From Hyphomonas sp. CY54-11-8 (GTDB taxonomy: Bacteria > Pseudomonadota > Alphaproteobacteria > Caulobacterales > Hyphomonadaceae): a stretch of DNA of 64,000 bases. The position numbers were made by a program, and so were the translations under genes. The notes under the pieces were generated by a model, which searched no databases, was not told the origin of the DNA, and saw only the letters and a program-made list of their open reading frames with translations. Location of the stretch: the NCBI RefSeq assembly GCF_000682735.1, contig NZ_AWFD01000001.1:1-64000 (forward strand), read 5' to 3'. Below, piece after piece: positions 33,570 through 41,767 of this stretch (the first letter of the stretch is position 1; every line of letters begins with the position of its first letter).

Positions 33570-33663
33570 CCTCGATGGCGAGGAATTGCTGATCGAATGG
33601 CGCGAAAGCGACGACCGCGTTTACATGAACGGTCCGGTCGAACTGGAATTCGAATCGGATATC
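33570..33663 (+). pseudogene. dapF: Duplicated dapF 3' fragment
   Basis: This stretch repeats the last 94 coding bases of dapF, still in an open frame (LDGEELLIEWRESDDRVY...). Changes include Gly to Glu and Thr to Asn, and three of the first five differences are silent. The stop is lost: ATCTGA of dapF reads ATCGAA here, as if one T were missing. The fragment has no start of its own and ends 8 bp before the stop of the convergent GNAT gene. It marks the right end of an insertion or the scar of a recombination with a related dapF. Confidence 0.9.
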
Positions 33664-33671
33664 GAAGGTAG

Positions 33672-34112
33672 TCAGATTCGGCGCCAAACCATCCGCACAT
33701 CAGGCATTTTTTCTTCGTTCCGCTGGCCATCCGTGAGTTCCACCTGTTCGAACCCGAATCGAACATAGAAGGCGCGTGCCGTGTTATTGCGCTGGAATGT
33801 CCAGAGCTGCAGAGTGCTGGAAGCCGCTTGGACCCGGCGCAGCAATTGCGAGCCGGTACCGTCTCGCCAGGCATTTGGTGCCACATAAAGGTGATTCAGC
33901 CAGCCATCCGCATACGCGACGAACCCGGCCACCTGGCCCAACTTGTCAGCGACGATTACGGTCTGGCTGGGTAAGACCTGGTCGTGAAAGAATTCGAGGA
34001 CTTCGTGTGGTGAATGGATGACGGGCAGCCAAGGCATTGCCGCTGCACGCGAAGCCCTGTGAAGCCTTGCAATGGCCGGCGCATCTGACACGGACGCTTG
34101 TCTGAACAGCAA
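33672..34112 (-). CDS. GNAT family N-acetyltransferase
   Basis: A 146-residue acetyltransferase. The acetyl-CoA-binding loop is visible as LYVAPNAWRDGTGSQLL near residue 75 (RxxGxG/A-like), and FQRNNTARAFYVRFGFEQVE near residue 108 is the classic GNAT C-terminal pattern. It would acetylate an amine or protein; the acceptor is unknown. It converges on the dapF fragment and is divergent from mtaB. Together with the acyltransferase it is extra to the usual dapF-mtaB neighbourhood. Confidence 0.88.
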   Translation of the reverse strand: MLFRQASVSDAPAIARLHRASRAAAMPWLPVIHSPHEVLEFFHDQVLPSQTVIVADKLGQVAGFVAYADGWLNHLYVAPNAWRDGTGSQLLRRVQAASSTLQLWTFQRNNTARAFYVRFGFEQVELTDGQRNEEKMPDVRMVWRRI

Positions 34113-34234
34113 TGGATTTGCCTCGCCTGAACTGGCGATACTGTAGTCTCTTTTTGTGCTTCCTAGAGCCCCTAACTGGTCGAATACCTTGATTCCCGAC
34201 CCATCCGGCGCGATGTGCGCTGCACGAGAACGCC

Positions 34235-35512
34235 ATGACGGACCCGAAAGCCCCCTCCAGCCCGACGCTTATTACGCTCGGATGCCGCCTCAACTCTTAT
34301 GAGTCCGAGGTGATGCGCGGCCATGCGGCTGATGCAGGCCTCTCTGATGCGGTGATCGTCAACACCTGCGCGGTGACGGGGGAGGCGGTGCGCTCCGCCC
34401 GGCAGGCCATCCGCCGTGCGGCGAAGGATCATCCGGGCGCGCCCATTCTCGTGACCGGCTGCGCTGCCCAGATCGACCCCGACATGTTCGCCAAGATGCC
34501 GGAAGTCACTCGTGTGATCGGCAATCATGAGAAGATGAAGGCCGAGACCTGGAAGCCGGTAGACCTGCTCGGCGGGCACGAGAAAGTCCGCGTCAACGAC
34601 ATCATGTCGGTGAAGGAAACCGCCGCCCACCTGATCGACGGTATGGACGGGCGCGCGCGGGCCTATGTTCAGGTCCAGAATGGCTGCGACCACCGCTGCA
34701 CCTTCTGCATCATCCCTTATGGCCGCGGGAATTCCCGCTCTGTCCCGGCGGGTGAAGTGGTGGACCAGGTCCGCCGCCTCGTGGAGACGGGCCATTACGA
34801 AGTCGTGCTGACAGGCGTGGACCTGACGAGCTGGGGCGCGGACCTTCCGGGCACGGCGCAGCTCGGCAATCTGGTCCAGCGCATTCTGAAGCTGGTGCCG
34901 GAGCTGAAACAGCTGCGCATTTCCTCCATCGACGCCATCGAGATTGATGACGCCCTGTTCGAGGCGATAGGTGAGCCGCGCCTTGCGCCCTTCATGCACC
35001 TGTCGCTTCAGCATGGGGACAATCTCATCCTGAAGCGGATGAAGCGCCGCCATTCGCGCGATGATGCGATCGCGCTGGCAGAGCGGCTTCGCAGCTTGCG
35101 TCCGGATATCGCACTCGGTGCGGATATTATCGCTGGGTTTCCTACAGAGACTGAGGCTCATTTCGAGAACTCAGTCCGTCTTGTGGACGATTGCGGCCTC
35201 GCCTTCCTGCACGTCTTTCCCTACAGCCCGCGCCCCGGCACGCCGGCCGCCCGGATGCCACAGCTGGAGAAGGCCGTTATCAAGGAGCGCGCCGCGCGGC
35301 TGCGGGAAGCGGGCGAAAACGCCCTCAAAACCCACTTTTCGCGCCATATTGGGGAAATGCGGGAGGCTTTGGTCGAGCGAGGGACCGCGGCTCGCCTGGC
35401 GGACTTCACCCCGGTAAAACTGTCGCGCGACCCCGGCCAAGCTGGACGGCCCGTGCGGGCCCATATAACCGGGCATGACGGCAGGCAGCTGATCGGAGAA
35501 ATAGACGCATGA
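34235..35512 (+). CDS. mtaB: tRNA t6A37 methylthiotransferase MtaB
   Basis: MtaB adds a methylthio group to N6-threonylcarbamoyladenosine at position 37 of tRNAs that read ANN codons. The 425-residue protein has the UPF0004 cysteines Cys17, Cys45 and Cys76 for the second [4Fe-4S] cluster, and the radical-SAM CxxxCxxC at Cys151, Cys155 and Cys158 (CDHRCTFC). A TRAM-like C-terminus (VERGTAARLADFTPVKL) follows. Its TGA overlaps the ftsY ATG (ATGA at 35509-35512), so the two are coupled. Confidence 0.95.
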   Translation: MTDPKAPSSPTLITLGCRLNSYESEVMRGHAADAGLSDAVIVNTCAVTGEAVRSARQAIRRAAKDHPGAPILVTGCAAQIDPDMFAKMPEVTRVIGNHEKMKAETWKPVDLLGGHEKVRVNDIMSVKETAAHLIDGMDGRARAYVQVQNGCDHRCTFCIIPYGRGNSRSVPAGEVVDQVRRLVETGHYEVVLTGVDLTSWGADLPGTAQLGNLVQRILKLVPELKQLRISSIDAIEIDDALFEAIGEPRLAPFMHLSLQHGDNLILKRMKRRHSRDDAIALAERLRSLRPDIALGADIIAGFPTETEAHFENSVRLVDDCGLAFLHVFPYSPRPGTPAARMPQLEKAVIKERAARLREAGENALKTHFSRHIGEMREALVERGTAARLADFTPVKLSRDPGQAGRPVRAHITGHDGRQLIGEIDA

Positions 35513-36894
35513 TCCTCTGGTTCGGGAAGAAAAAGAAAAAAGAGGAGATGCAGGCGGCCGGTGCGGAGATGGCGTCGCCGGAGCTGTCGGCGGAAGAGAT
35601 CGCCGCGAAAGAAGCTGTCGAAGCCGAAGCGGCCAAGGCCGCTGCCGAAAAGGAAGAAATCGAACGCATCGTCGCCGAGGCCAACAAGGCCTGGGAAGAG
35701 CGTCAGGCCCGCGAAGCCGCCGAGGCCGCCGCTGAAGCAAAGCGTCTCGAAGAAGAGGCCCGCCGGGCAGAGGAGGCTGCGGCTGCGGCAGATGCCGAAG
35801 AAGCCGCCCGTCTGGCTGAAGAGGTCGAGAAAGCCCGCAAGGCGCGGGAAGAACGCGCAGCCCAGCAGGCCAAGGCTGAGGCCGAGCTGAAACTGCTGGC
35901 CGACCGGCGCGAGGCGGAACGCCTTCGCGCCGAAGCCGAGGCCGCCGCCCGCGCGGCCATGGAGGCGGAAGCTAACAATCCGGGCTTCGTCGCCAAACTG
36001 GGGCAGGGCCTGTCGCGCTCCTCCTCCCGTCTGACGGAAGGCCTCGCCGCGCTTGGCCGCCGAAAACTCGATGACGACACGATTGAGGAGCTGGAAGACC
36101 TTCTGATCACGTCCGATCTCGGCTCCAAAGTCGCGGCCCGGGTGACGAAAAACCTCGCAAAAGAGCGGTTTGACCGCGAAATCAGCCCCGAAGAAATCAA
36201 ACTCGCTCTCGCCAGCGAAATTTCGGACGTGTTGAAGCCGCGCGAAAAGATTGTCGATTTCTCCGAAGGCTCCAGCCCGCGCATCGTGCTGTTCGTGGGC
36301 GTCAACGGTTCCGGCAAGACGACGACGATTGGCAAGATCGCCTCGAAACTGAAAGAGCAGGGCGCGAAGGCCTTGCTGGTGGCGGGCGACACGTTCCGCG
36401 CCGCCGCGATTGAGCAACTGACCGTCTGGGGCGACCGGGCCGGGATCCCGGTCATGTCCAAGCCGACTGGCGCCGATGCGGCGGGCCTTGTCTATGAGGC
36501 CATCGAAAAGGCGAAGGCGGACGATCTGGATCTCGTCCTGATCGACACCGCCGGACGCTTGCAGAACAAGACCGAGCTGATGTCGGAGCTCGAAAAAGTC
36601 GTCCGTGTCATCAAGAAGCTGGACCCGACGGCGCCGCACGATGTGATCCTCGTCCTTGATGCGACAGTTGGCCAGAACGCGCTCAGCCAGGTCGAGGCCT
36701 TCCGGAATACGGCCGGCGTGACGGGGCTCGTGATGACGAAGCTTGACGGAACGGCGAAAGGCGGCGTTCTGGTTGCGATCGCCGAGGCGTATGACCTGCC
36801 GATCCACTTCATCGGCATAGGTGAAAAGGCAGAAGACCTCCGCCCATTCAGTGCGGAGGCCTTCTCGAAAGCCCTCGTGGGGGTCAGCACCTAA
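35509..36894 (+). CDS. ftsY: Signal recognition particle receptor FtsY
   Basis: FtsY docks ribosome-SRP complexes to the membrane and hydrolyses GTP with Ffh. The 461-residue protein has a membrane-binding acidic A region (residues 1 to about 160, nearly all Ala/Glu/Lys/Arg coiled helix), then the N domain and the G domain with GVNGSGKTTT (about residue 264), DTFRAAAIEQL, LIDTAGRLQNK and TKLDGTAKGG. The highly basic start FGKKKKKEEM fits a lipid-targeting sequence. Convergent with the XRE gene, with a 5-bp gap. Confidence 0.97.
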   Translation: MILWFGKKKKKEEMQAAGAEMASPELSAEEIAAKEAVEAEAAKAAAEKEEIERIVAEANKAWEERQAREAAEAAAEAKRLEEEARRAEEAAAAADAEEAARLAEEVEKARKAREERAAQQAKAEAELKLLADRREAERLRAEAEAAARAAMEAEANNPGFVAKLGQGLSRSSSRLTEGLAALGRRKLDDDTIEELEDLLITSDLGSKVAARVTKNLAKERFDREISPEEIKLALASEISDVLKPREKIVDFSEGSSPRIVLFVGVNGSGKTTTIGKIASKLKEQGAKALLVAGDTFRAAAIEQLTVWGDRAGIPVMSKPTGADAAGLVYEAIEKAKADDLDLVLIDTAGRLQNKTELMSELEKVVRVIKKLDPTAPHDVILVLDATVGQNALSQVEAFRNTAGVTGLVMTKLDGTAKGGVLVAIAEAYDLPIHFIGIGEKAEDLRPFSAEAFSKALVGVST

Positions 36895-36899
36895 GCGAT

Positions 36900-37115
36900 T
36901 TATTCTGCTGCTTCGGCGGATTCAGCCTCATCATCGAATATCTCCTCAATGCTGCGCCCGAACAGGCGGGCAATGGCGAAGGCCAGCGGCAGGGACGGGT
37001 CATACTTCCCGGTTTCGATGGCGTTGACGGACTGGCGGGATACATCGAGCCGGTCGGCCAGTTCAGCCTGGCTCCATCCTTTTTCCGTACGTAGAATGCG
37101 GAGAATGTTCTTCAT
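36900..37115 (-). CDS. XRE family regulator (small Cro/CI type)
   Basis: A 71-residue protein that is almost entirely one helix-turn-helix domain: NILRILRTEKGWSQAELADR then VSRQSVNAIETGKYDPSLPL, and an acidic C-terminus (EEIFDDEAESAEAAE). This matches the YozG-like group that travels with small membrane proteins. ATG 37115 was chosen because it gives the family's N-terminus; an upstream ATG at 37145 is inside the preceding gene. It is transcribed after the membrane protein at 37124 and probably represses the pair. Confidence 0.88.
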   Translation of the reverse strand: MKNILRILRTEKGWSQAELADRLDVSRQSVNAIETGKYDPSLPLAFAIARLFGRSIEEIFDDEAESAEAAE

Positions 37116-37123
37116 ACCCAGCT

Positions 37124-37531
37124 TTACACCGTCCGGCCAAAACATTCCGGCAGGCGCGCCAGGCCGAAGGCAAAGAAGAATACCGGTCCGAACCAGAACA
37201 CCTCGATGTCGCCGATCACGTCGAAAATCTGCAGGAAACCGACCAGAAACAGGAGGCCGGAGGTGATGAGCCCCGCATCCCGCAACGCTTTCAGATACCG
37301 CATGCGCGTATATTCATCCGTTTCATCGGTCTGGCGACGGATGGCGTAAAGGACGATGAAGAGCGGCAAGGTCGCGGCAATCGCGCAAGCGGCATTCAGC
37401 CAGTCCGGCGCCTTGTCATCATCGATCAGAAATTTCGTACCGAGAATGATCGCCACGTATACGGCCATCATCGGCCAGAACAGGAAACGATATCGGCGGT
37501 TTGCTGTGCGGAATCTGCGGGGCTGGGCCAT
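37124..37531 (-). CDS. Four-helix membrane protein paired with an XRE regulator
   Basis: A 135-residue protein with a basic start (RRFRTANRRYRF), helices around residues 16-35, 46-65, 85-105 and 112-130 (for example LITSGLLFLVGFLQIFDVI, FWFGPVFFFAFGLARL), and a charged ETDEYTRMRYLKALRDAG loop. That loop resembles the DUF2178-type proteins encoded beside small XRE regulators. It starts at ATG 37531 with AGGAGCTC upstream. The pair may form a membrane-signalled switch; the mode is unknown. Confidence 0.78.
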   Translation of the reverse strand: MAQPRRFRTANRRYRFLFWPMMAVYVAIILGTKFLIDDDKAPDWLNAACAIAATLPLFIVLYAIRRQTDETDEYTRMRYLKALRDAGLITSGLLFLVGFLQIFDVIGDIEVFWFGPVFFFAFGLARLPECFGRTV

Positions 37532-37543
37532 GAGAGAGCTCCT

Positions 37544-37591
37544 ATTGTCAAGTTACCCTGACAATATGACAAGCAAGCTTTACTTTGTCAA
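37544..37591 (-). promoter_or_regulatory. Promoter and operator of the membrane protein-XRE pair
   Basis: On the minus strand TTGACA (37591-37586) and CATATT (37568-37563) are 17 bp apart, a good sigma-70-type promoter. Over its -10 and start lies an inverted repeat, ATTGTCA (37544-37550) and TGACAAT (37559-37565) with an 8-bp spacer. The motif TTGTCA/TTGACA occurs four times in this short stretch. The XRE protein is the likely binder, giving autoregulation. Confidence 0.7.
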
Positions 37592-37610
37592 GCGAACTTT
37601 ACAAGTATCC

Positions 37611-39350
37611 CTATTCCGCAGCAATCGCTGCAGTTTGCAGGCTCTGGGCCCCGCGTACCATCCGGCCGGGCCTGGCGCCGGTCGGGTCGCCATCCCGGTG
37701 AGTGATCTCGCCCTTCAGGATCGTCGCGGTGTAGCCGGACGCACGCTGCATCAGGCGTCGTCCACCGGCGGGCAGATCGTATTGCACTTCCGGCAAGTGA
37801 AGCTTCAGGTTTGCCAGGTCGATCACGTTCAGATCCGCCCGGTAACCGGGAGCGATCACACCGCGGTCGTGCAGGCCCATCCATTGGGCGGTGTCCTGCG
37901 TCTGGCGCTTCACGAGGAATTCGATCGGCAGTTTCGGGCCGCGCTGGCGGTCCCGCGCCCAATGGGTCAGCATCGTCGTCGTAAACGAGCCGTCGCAGAT
38001 CATGCCGACATGCGCGCCGCCATCGGAGAGGCCGGGCAGGGTGGCGCGGCTCTCCATCATGGCGCGGATCGGTTCGAGGGATCCTTGCGAGTAGTTGAGG
38101 AAGGGCAGGTAGAGCACGCCTTGGCCATCCCGCTCCAGCATCAGGTCGAGCGCCATGGCCTCCGGGCTTATCCCGCGTTCCTTGGCCATATGCTCCAGTG
38201 TGCTTTCCGGGCCGGGCTCATAATTCACCGGATCCCGCAGCTGGAACATCTTGCCGAAGCTGCGCAGCATGACTTTCAGGAACGGATTGTCCGAGGCGGG
38301 CTCTTCCGACAGCAGCTTTTCGCGAAAGGCCGGGTCGCGCAGGGCGACCACACGTTCGGCCAGCGGCTCCTTGGCTATTGCCGCATAGGACGGATGCGCG
38401 CTGAACGGATTCATTGTCAGTTCGAGGCCGAGCAGCACACCCACCGGGCGCGGCGCGACCTGTGCCCGCATCGGCAGGCCGTCATTCATCGCGGTCTCGA
38501 TTGCACCCAGCAGGGCGCGCCAGCCTTCCGGCGCCACATCGGCCTGCGCCAGCGAAACAGATAGCGGCCGGCCGGAGGCCTCGACGATCCGGCGCAGCAT
38601 CGCGGCCTCTTTTTGCGGATCGTTGAAGTCCGACACGAACTGCAACACGCCGCGGTTCGCTTCCTTCAGGCCTTCGGCGATGCCGATCAGTTCGGTTTCG
38701 CTGGCCGTCAGCGTCGGGGTCGGCTGGCCGTCGGACGTGCGATGGTTCAGCGTCCGCGACGTGGAAAAGCCGAGCGCGCCGGCGATGACGGCCTCTTTCG
38801 CCAGCTGTTTCATGGCAGCGATGTCTTCAGCGCTCGCCTCTTCGCGGTTCGCGCCGCGTTCGCCCATCACATAGACCCGCAGGGCGGCATGCGGCAGCTG
38901 GGCGCCGATATCGGTGTCGAACTGGCGGGTCGACAGGAAATCCAGATAATCCGGGAAACTCTCCCAGCTCCACGGCAGGCCTTCGGCGAGCACGGGGAAG
39001 GGGATGTCCTCGACGCCTTCCATCAGGCGGATCAGCCGGTCATGGTCTTCCGGGCGGCAGGGCGCGAAGCCGACGCCGCAATTGCCCATGATCACAGTGG
39101 TGCAGCCATGCAGGGAAGAGGGGCTGATCGCTTCGCCCCAGGTCGCCTGGCCATCATAATGCGTGTGGATGTCGACAAAGCCTGGCGTCACGACCTGTCC
39201 GCGCGCATCGATCTCCTCGATGCCCTTTCTGGAAACCTTGCCGATTGCGGAAATGTGACCGCCGGAGACCGCCACGTCGCCTTCGAACGGTTCGGCCCCG
39301 GTGCCGTCCACGATTGTCCCGCCCCGGATAATCAGGTCATGCGTCGCCAT
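37611..39350 (-). CDS. N-acyl-D-amino acid deacylase-like amidohydrolase
   Basis: A 579-residue amidohydrolase of the D-aminoacylase/N-acyl-D-glutamate deacylase group. It begins with the beta-sandwich strand DLIIRGGTIVDGTG, then GQVVTPGFVDIHTHYDGQATW (the HxH metal site at about residue 66), GNCGVGFAPCRPED near residue 96 with a Cys ligand, and LSDGGAHVGMICDGS near residue 452 with the catalytic Asp region. GAGGGAGAATATC precedes ATG 39350. It would remove acyl groups from D-amino acids or related compounds. It is divergent from the EamA gene. Confidence 0.9.
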   Translation of the reverse strand: MATHDLIIRGGTIVDGTGAEPFEGDVAVSGGHISAIGKVSRKGIEEIDARGQVVTPGFVDIHTHYDGQATWGEAISPSSLHGCTTVIMGNCGVGFAPCRPEDHDRLIRLMEGVEDIPFPVLAEGLPWSWESFPDYLDFLSTRQFDTDIGAQLPHAALRVYVMGERGANREEASAEDIAAMKQLAKEAVIAGALGFSTSRTLNHRTSDGQPTPTLTASETELIGIAEGLKEANRGVLQFVSDFNDPQKEAAMLRRIVEASGRPLSVSLAQADVAPEGWRALLGAIETAMNDGLPMRAQVAPRPVGVLLGLELTMNPFSAHPSYAAIAKEPLAERVVALRDPAFREKLLSEEPASDNPFLKVMLRSFGKMFQLRDPVNYEPGPESTLEHMAKERGISPEAMALDLMLERDGQGVLYLPFLNYSQGSLEPIRAMMESRATLPGLSDGGAHVGMICDGSFTTTMLTHWARDRQRGPKLPIEFLVKRQTQDTAQWMGLHDRGVIAPGYRADLNVIDLANLKLHLPEVQYDLPAGGRRLMQRASGYTATILKGEITHRDGDPTGARPGRMVRGAQSLQTAAIAAE

Positions 39351-39484
39351 GATATTCTCCCTCGTCTTTCCCGGCACGATGCCAGAGCGGACGTCCGCGA
39401 GAAAGACTGACCGCACGTCAGCAGTTTAAAGGGTTCGGAAACTCAGGCATGAGACGGGCCGTCCTGCCGCCTTCCGGGAACCCC

Positions 39485-40351
39485 ATGACTGCCTCTGAAA
39501 TACTCCCCATCAGTCTCTGCCTCCTGTCGGCGATATCCCTGGCGACGACCAATGTCCTGGTAAAAGGGGGCGGGGACATTCTGACGGGCCGGATGATTGT
39601 TCAGGTCACGGCAGCCCTGATTGTTCTGCCGTTCGCGTTCTTCTTCCCGCTGCCGCCTTTGAGCACCTTGCCGCTTCTGGCGATCTCCATGGTGTCTCAC
39701 TGGTTTTATCAGGGGTGCCTGATCCGGGCGATGCACCGGGGCGACCTGTCGCTGGTCTACCCGGTGATGCGCGGGCTGGGGCCTCTGGCAACGGCGGTGT
39801 TCGCGACATTCCTGCTGCAGGAACACCTCGCTCCGATGCAGCAGGTCGGATTGTTCTGCGCGTCCTTTGCCATCCTTTTCTTTGCCCTGCCGACGGCAGC
39901 AACGCGGGAAGGGCGGAGCCTCGACCGTCGAGCCCTGTTCTGGGCCGTGCTGACCGCGGTCGGGATCGGGCTTTATGCCGTGAGTGATACGCGTGCCGCG
40001 CGGGCGATGCCGCACCCGATGACATTCGTCATCATCCTGTTCCTGTTCGACTGGGTCGGCGTGACGGCAGTCTTCCTCTGGCAAAGGCGCGGACGGTACA
40101 TGAAAACGATCCGCCCGCAGTTCCGTTCCGGCGTCATCGGCGGGATTGTCGGATGCCTGTCCTACGGCATGGCGATCTTTGCCTACACAATGACCGATGC
40201 GGCCATGGTGACGGCCTTGCGGGAAACTTCCGTCGTCTTCGCGGCGGTGATGGCAGCCTTGTTCCTGAAGGAGAGTTTCGGTGCCCGGCGCATCGTTGCC
40301 GCCTCCGTTCTGGCCACCGGGCTTGTCCTTATGCAGGCCGGTGCAGCGTGA
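39485..40351 (+). CDS. EamA family transporter
   Basis: A 288-residue ten-helix DMT-superfamily transporter with two EamA repeats. Conserved parts include ISLATTNVLVKGGGDILTG, RAMHRGDLSLVYPVMRGLGPL near residue 75 and TDAAMVTALRETSVVFAAVMAALFLKE near residue 240 (the repeat-2 Glu). ATG 39485 was preferred as the start because GGGAACCCC lies upstream and the family N-terminus follows; ATG 39449 would add 12 residues. The substrate is unknown. Confidence 0.85.
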   Translation: MTASEILPISLCLLSAISLATTNVLVKGGGDILTGRMIVQVTAALIVLPFAFFFPLPPLSTLPLLAISMVSHWFYQGCLIRAMHRGDLSLVYPVMRGLGPLATAVFATFLLQEHLAPMQQVGLFCASFAILFFALPTAATREGRSLDRRALFWAVLTAVGIGLYAVSDTRAARAMPHPMTFVIILFLFDWVGVTAVFLWQRRGRYMKTIRPQFRSGVIGGIVGCLSYGMAIFAYTMTDAAMVTALRETSVVFAAVMAALFLKESFGARRIVAASVLATGLVLMQAGAA

Positions 40352-40426
40352 GACTCGCCGTATGCGACATTTCGTGCGACAGCGGCTTTAACAAAACCGC
40401 AAGCACGCATGGTGCGTAGGAAGTAT

Positions 40427-41086
40427 ATGAGTGAGTTCGATCAGAAGACAGTGACCCATCCGGGTGATGCCCCGCAGGAGGCGAACGTCAAGGACGCCGC
40501 CGCGCGTGCCGGGGGAATCTGGACAGAGCTCGGCCCGACGCTGGCCTTTATTGTCATCTACAATGTCATGTTGCGCTTTCCGGAAGAGGGGCTGTTTTCG
40601 AAGGAAAACGCGCTCTTTTGGGCCACGGGCGTGCTCATTGTGGCCACGGCCGCAGTGATCATCATGAAGGTGATCCGTAAACAGAGAATACCGCCATTCC
40701 TGCTCGTTTCATCAAGCCTTATCGGTGTTTTCGGCGTTCTGGGCATCGCGTTTCATTCAAAGCTCCTGCTTTTCCTGAAGCCGACCATTATCAATCTGAT
40801 GTTTGCTGGCGCGATTTTCGGCGGTCTCGCCGTGGGCCGCAATATCTGGAAAATGCTGTTCAACGAGCTCTTTCACCTGCCGGACTATGCCTGGCGCGTC
40901 CTCGCGATCCGCTGGGGCCTATATTTTATAGCGATGGCGATATGGAACATCGTCGTGTGGCAGGCGTTCGGTGAGGCCGCCTGGGCCAACTGGAAGATGG
41001 GCAATATCGTCATCGGGTTCGTGTTCGCCATGGCCAATGCTCCCTATACCCTGAAGCATATGAAAACCCAGCCCGATGAGCGCTGA
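40427..41086 (+). CDS. yciB: Inner membrane septation protein YciB (IspZ)
   Basis: A 219-residue protein with about six helices and the family signatures LGPTLAFIVIYNV near residue 30, FWATGVLIVATAAVIIM, KPTIINLMFAGAIFGGLAVG and RWGLYFIAMAIWNIVVW (residues about 166-182). YciB is linked to cell envelope biogenesis and division. TAGGAAGTAT before ATG 40427 sets the start; an upstream ATG at 40409 is possible. In other Alphaproteobacteria yciB follows ftsY, and here four extra genes sit between them. Confidence 0.93.
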   Translation: MSEFDQKTVTHPGDAPQEANVKDAAARAGGIWTELGPTLAFIVIYNVMLRFPEEGLFSKENALFWATGVLIVATAAVIIMKVIRKQRIPPFLLVSSSLIGVFGVLGIAFHSKLLLFLKPTIINLMFAGAIFGGLAVGRNIWKMLFNELFHLPDYAWRVLAIRWGLYFIAMAIWNIVVWQAFGEAAWANWKMGNIVIGFVFAMANAPYTLKHMKTQPDER

Positions 41087-41091
41087 CTCGC

Positions 41092-41643
41092 CTAATGGGT
41101 GAGCTTTTCAGTTCCCGGAGGGTTGGCGAACGGCGGGAAGGCAGGCAGGTGCCGGGTTTCGGCATAATGCGTCAGCGCCCAGATCACGGTCGGAAAGGCG
41201 AGTTCTGACCAGGGGATGTCCTTCCAGTCGAACAATCCGACTTCCTCGCTCTCCGGACCTGCAGAAATGTCAGAAACGAGTTCCGCCCGGAACATGACCT
41301 GAACCTGCGCAATGCGGGGAACAGAGTAAACGGCGAGTAACTGCTGGATCCGGATGTCCGCGCACGCTTCTTCCTGCGCCTCCCTCCGTGCACCTTCCTC
41401 GACCGTTTCGCCTTCTTCCATGAAGCCCGCCGGGAGCGTCCAGTAACCTTTTCGGGGCTCGATTGCGCGCCGGCAGAGCAAGATCTTCCCGTTTTTGGTC
41501 ACAACGGACCCCGCAACGATTTTCGGGTTCACATAGTCGATAAATCGGCAATGGGCGCAAACCCGGCGCAATTTATCGTCTCCTTCGGGCGTTTCCACGT
41601 GAAAAAGGGGCGAAATGAAAGGATTCGATAATTGATCCGTCAT
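41092..41643 (-). CDS. NUDIX hydrolase with N-terminal zinc ribbon
   Basis: A 183-residue hydrolase of nucleoside diphosphate-linked compounds. A CxxC pair near residue 29 (CAHCRFIDYVNPK) resembles a half zinc ribbon, as in the NudC/NUDIX_4-type group, and the Nudix box is complete: GFMEEGETVEEGARREAQEE with the catalytic Glu residues. The substrate is not fixed (ADP-ribose, NADH or similar). It converges on yciB with a 5-bp gap. Confidence 0.92.
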   Translation of the reverse strand: MTDQLSNPFISPLFHVETPEGDDKLRRVCAHCRFIDYVNPKIVAGSVVTKNGKILLCRRAIEPRKGYWTLPAGFMEEGETVEEGARREAQEEACADIRIQQLLAVYSVPRIAQVQVMFRAELVSDISAGPESEEVGLFDWKDIPWSELAFPTVIWALTHYAETRHLPAFPPFANPPGTEKLTH

Positions 41644-41767
41644 CTGTTGTTATCCAATCGCGTTCTAAGAGAGGGGTATTGATCCGCACACGGGCCTCTG
41701 CTTTAGGGGGCTTGTGGGTGGGTCGGCCGCCGAACTAGTTAAGTCATCCCTCGAAAGGTAAACCAAT

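Noticed and set aside
37356..39410. Long plus-strand frames at 37356-38564 and 38613-39410.
   Set aside because: They lie opposite the D-aminoacylase-like gene, have no ribosome site and no recognisable domain.
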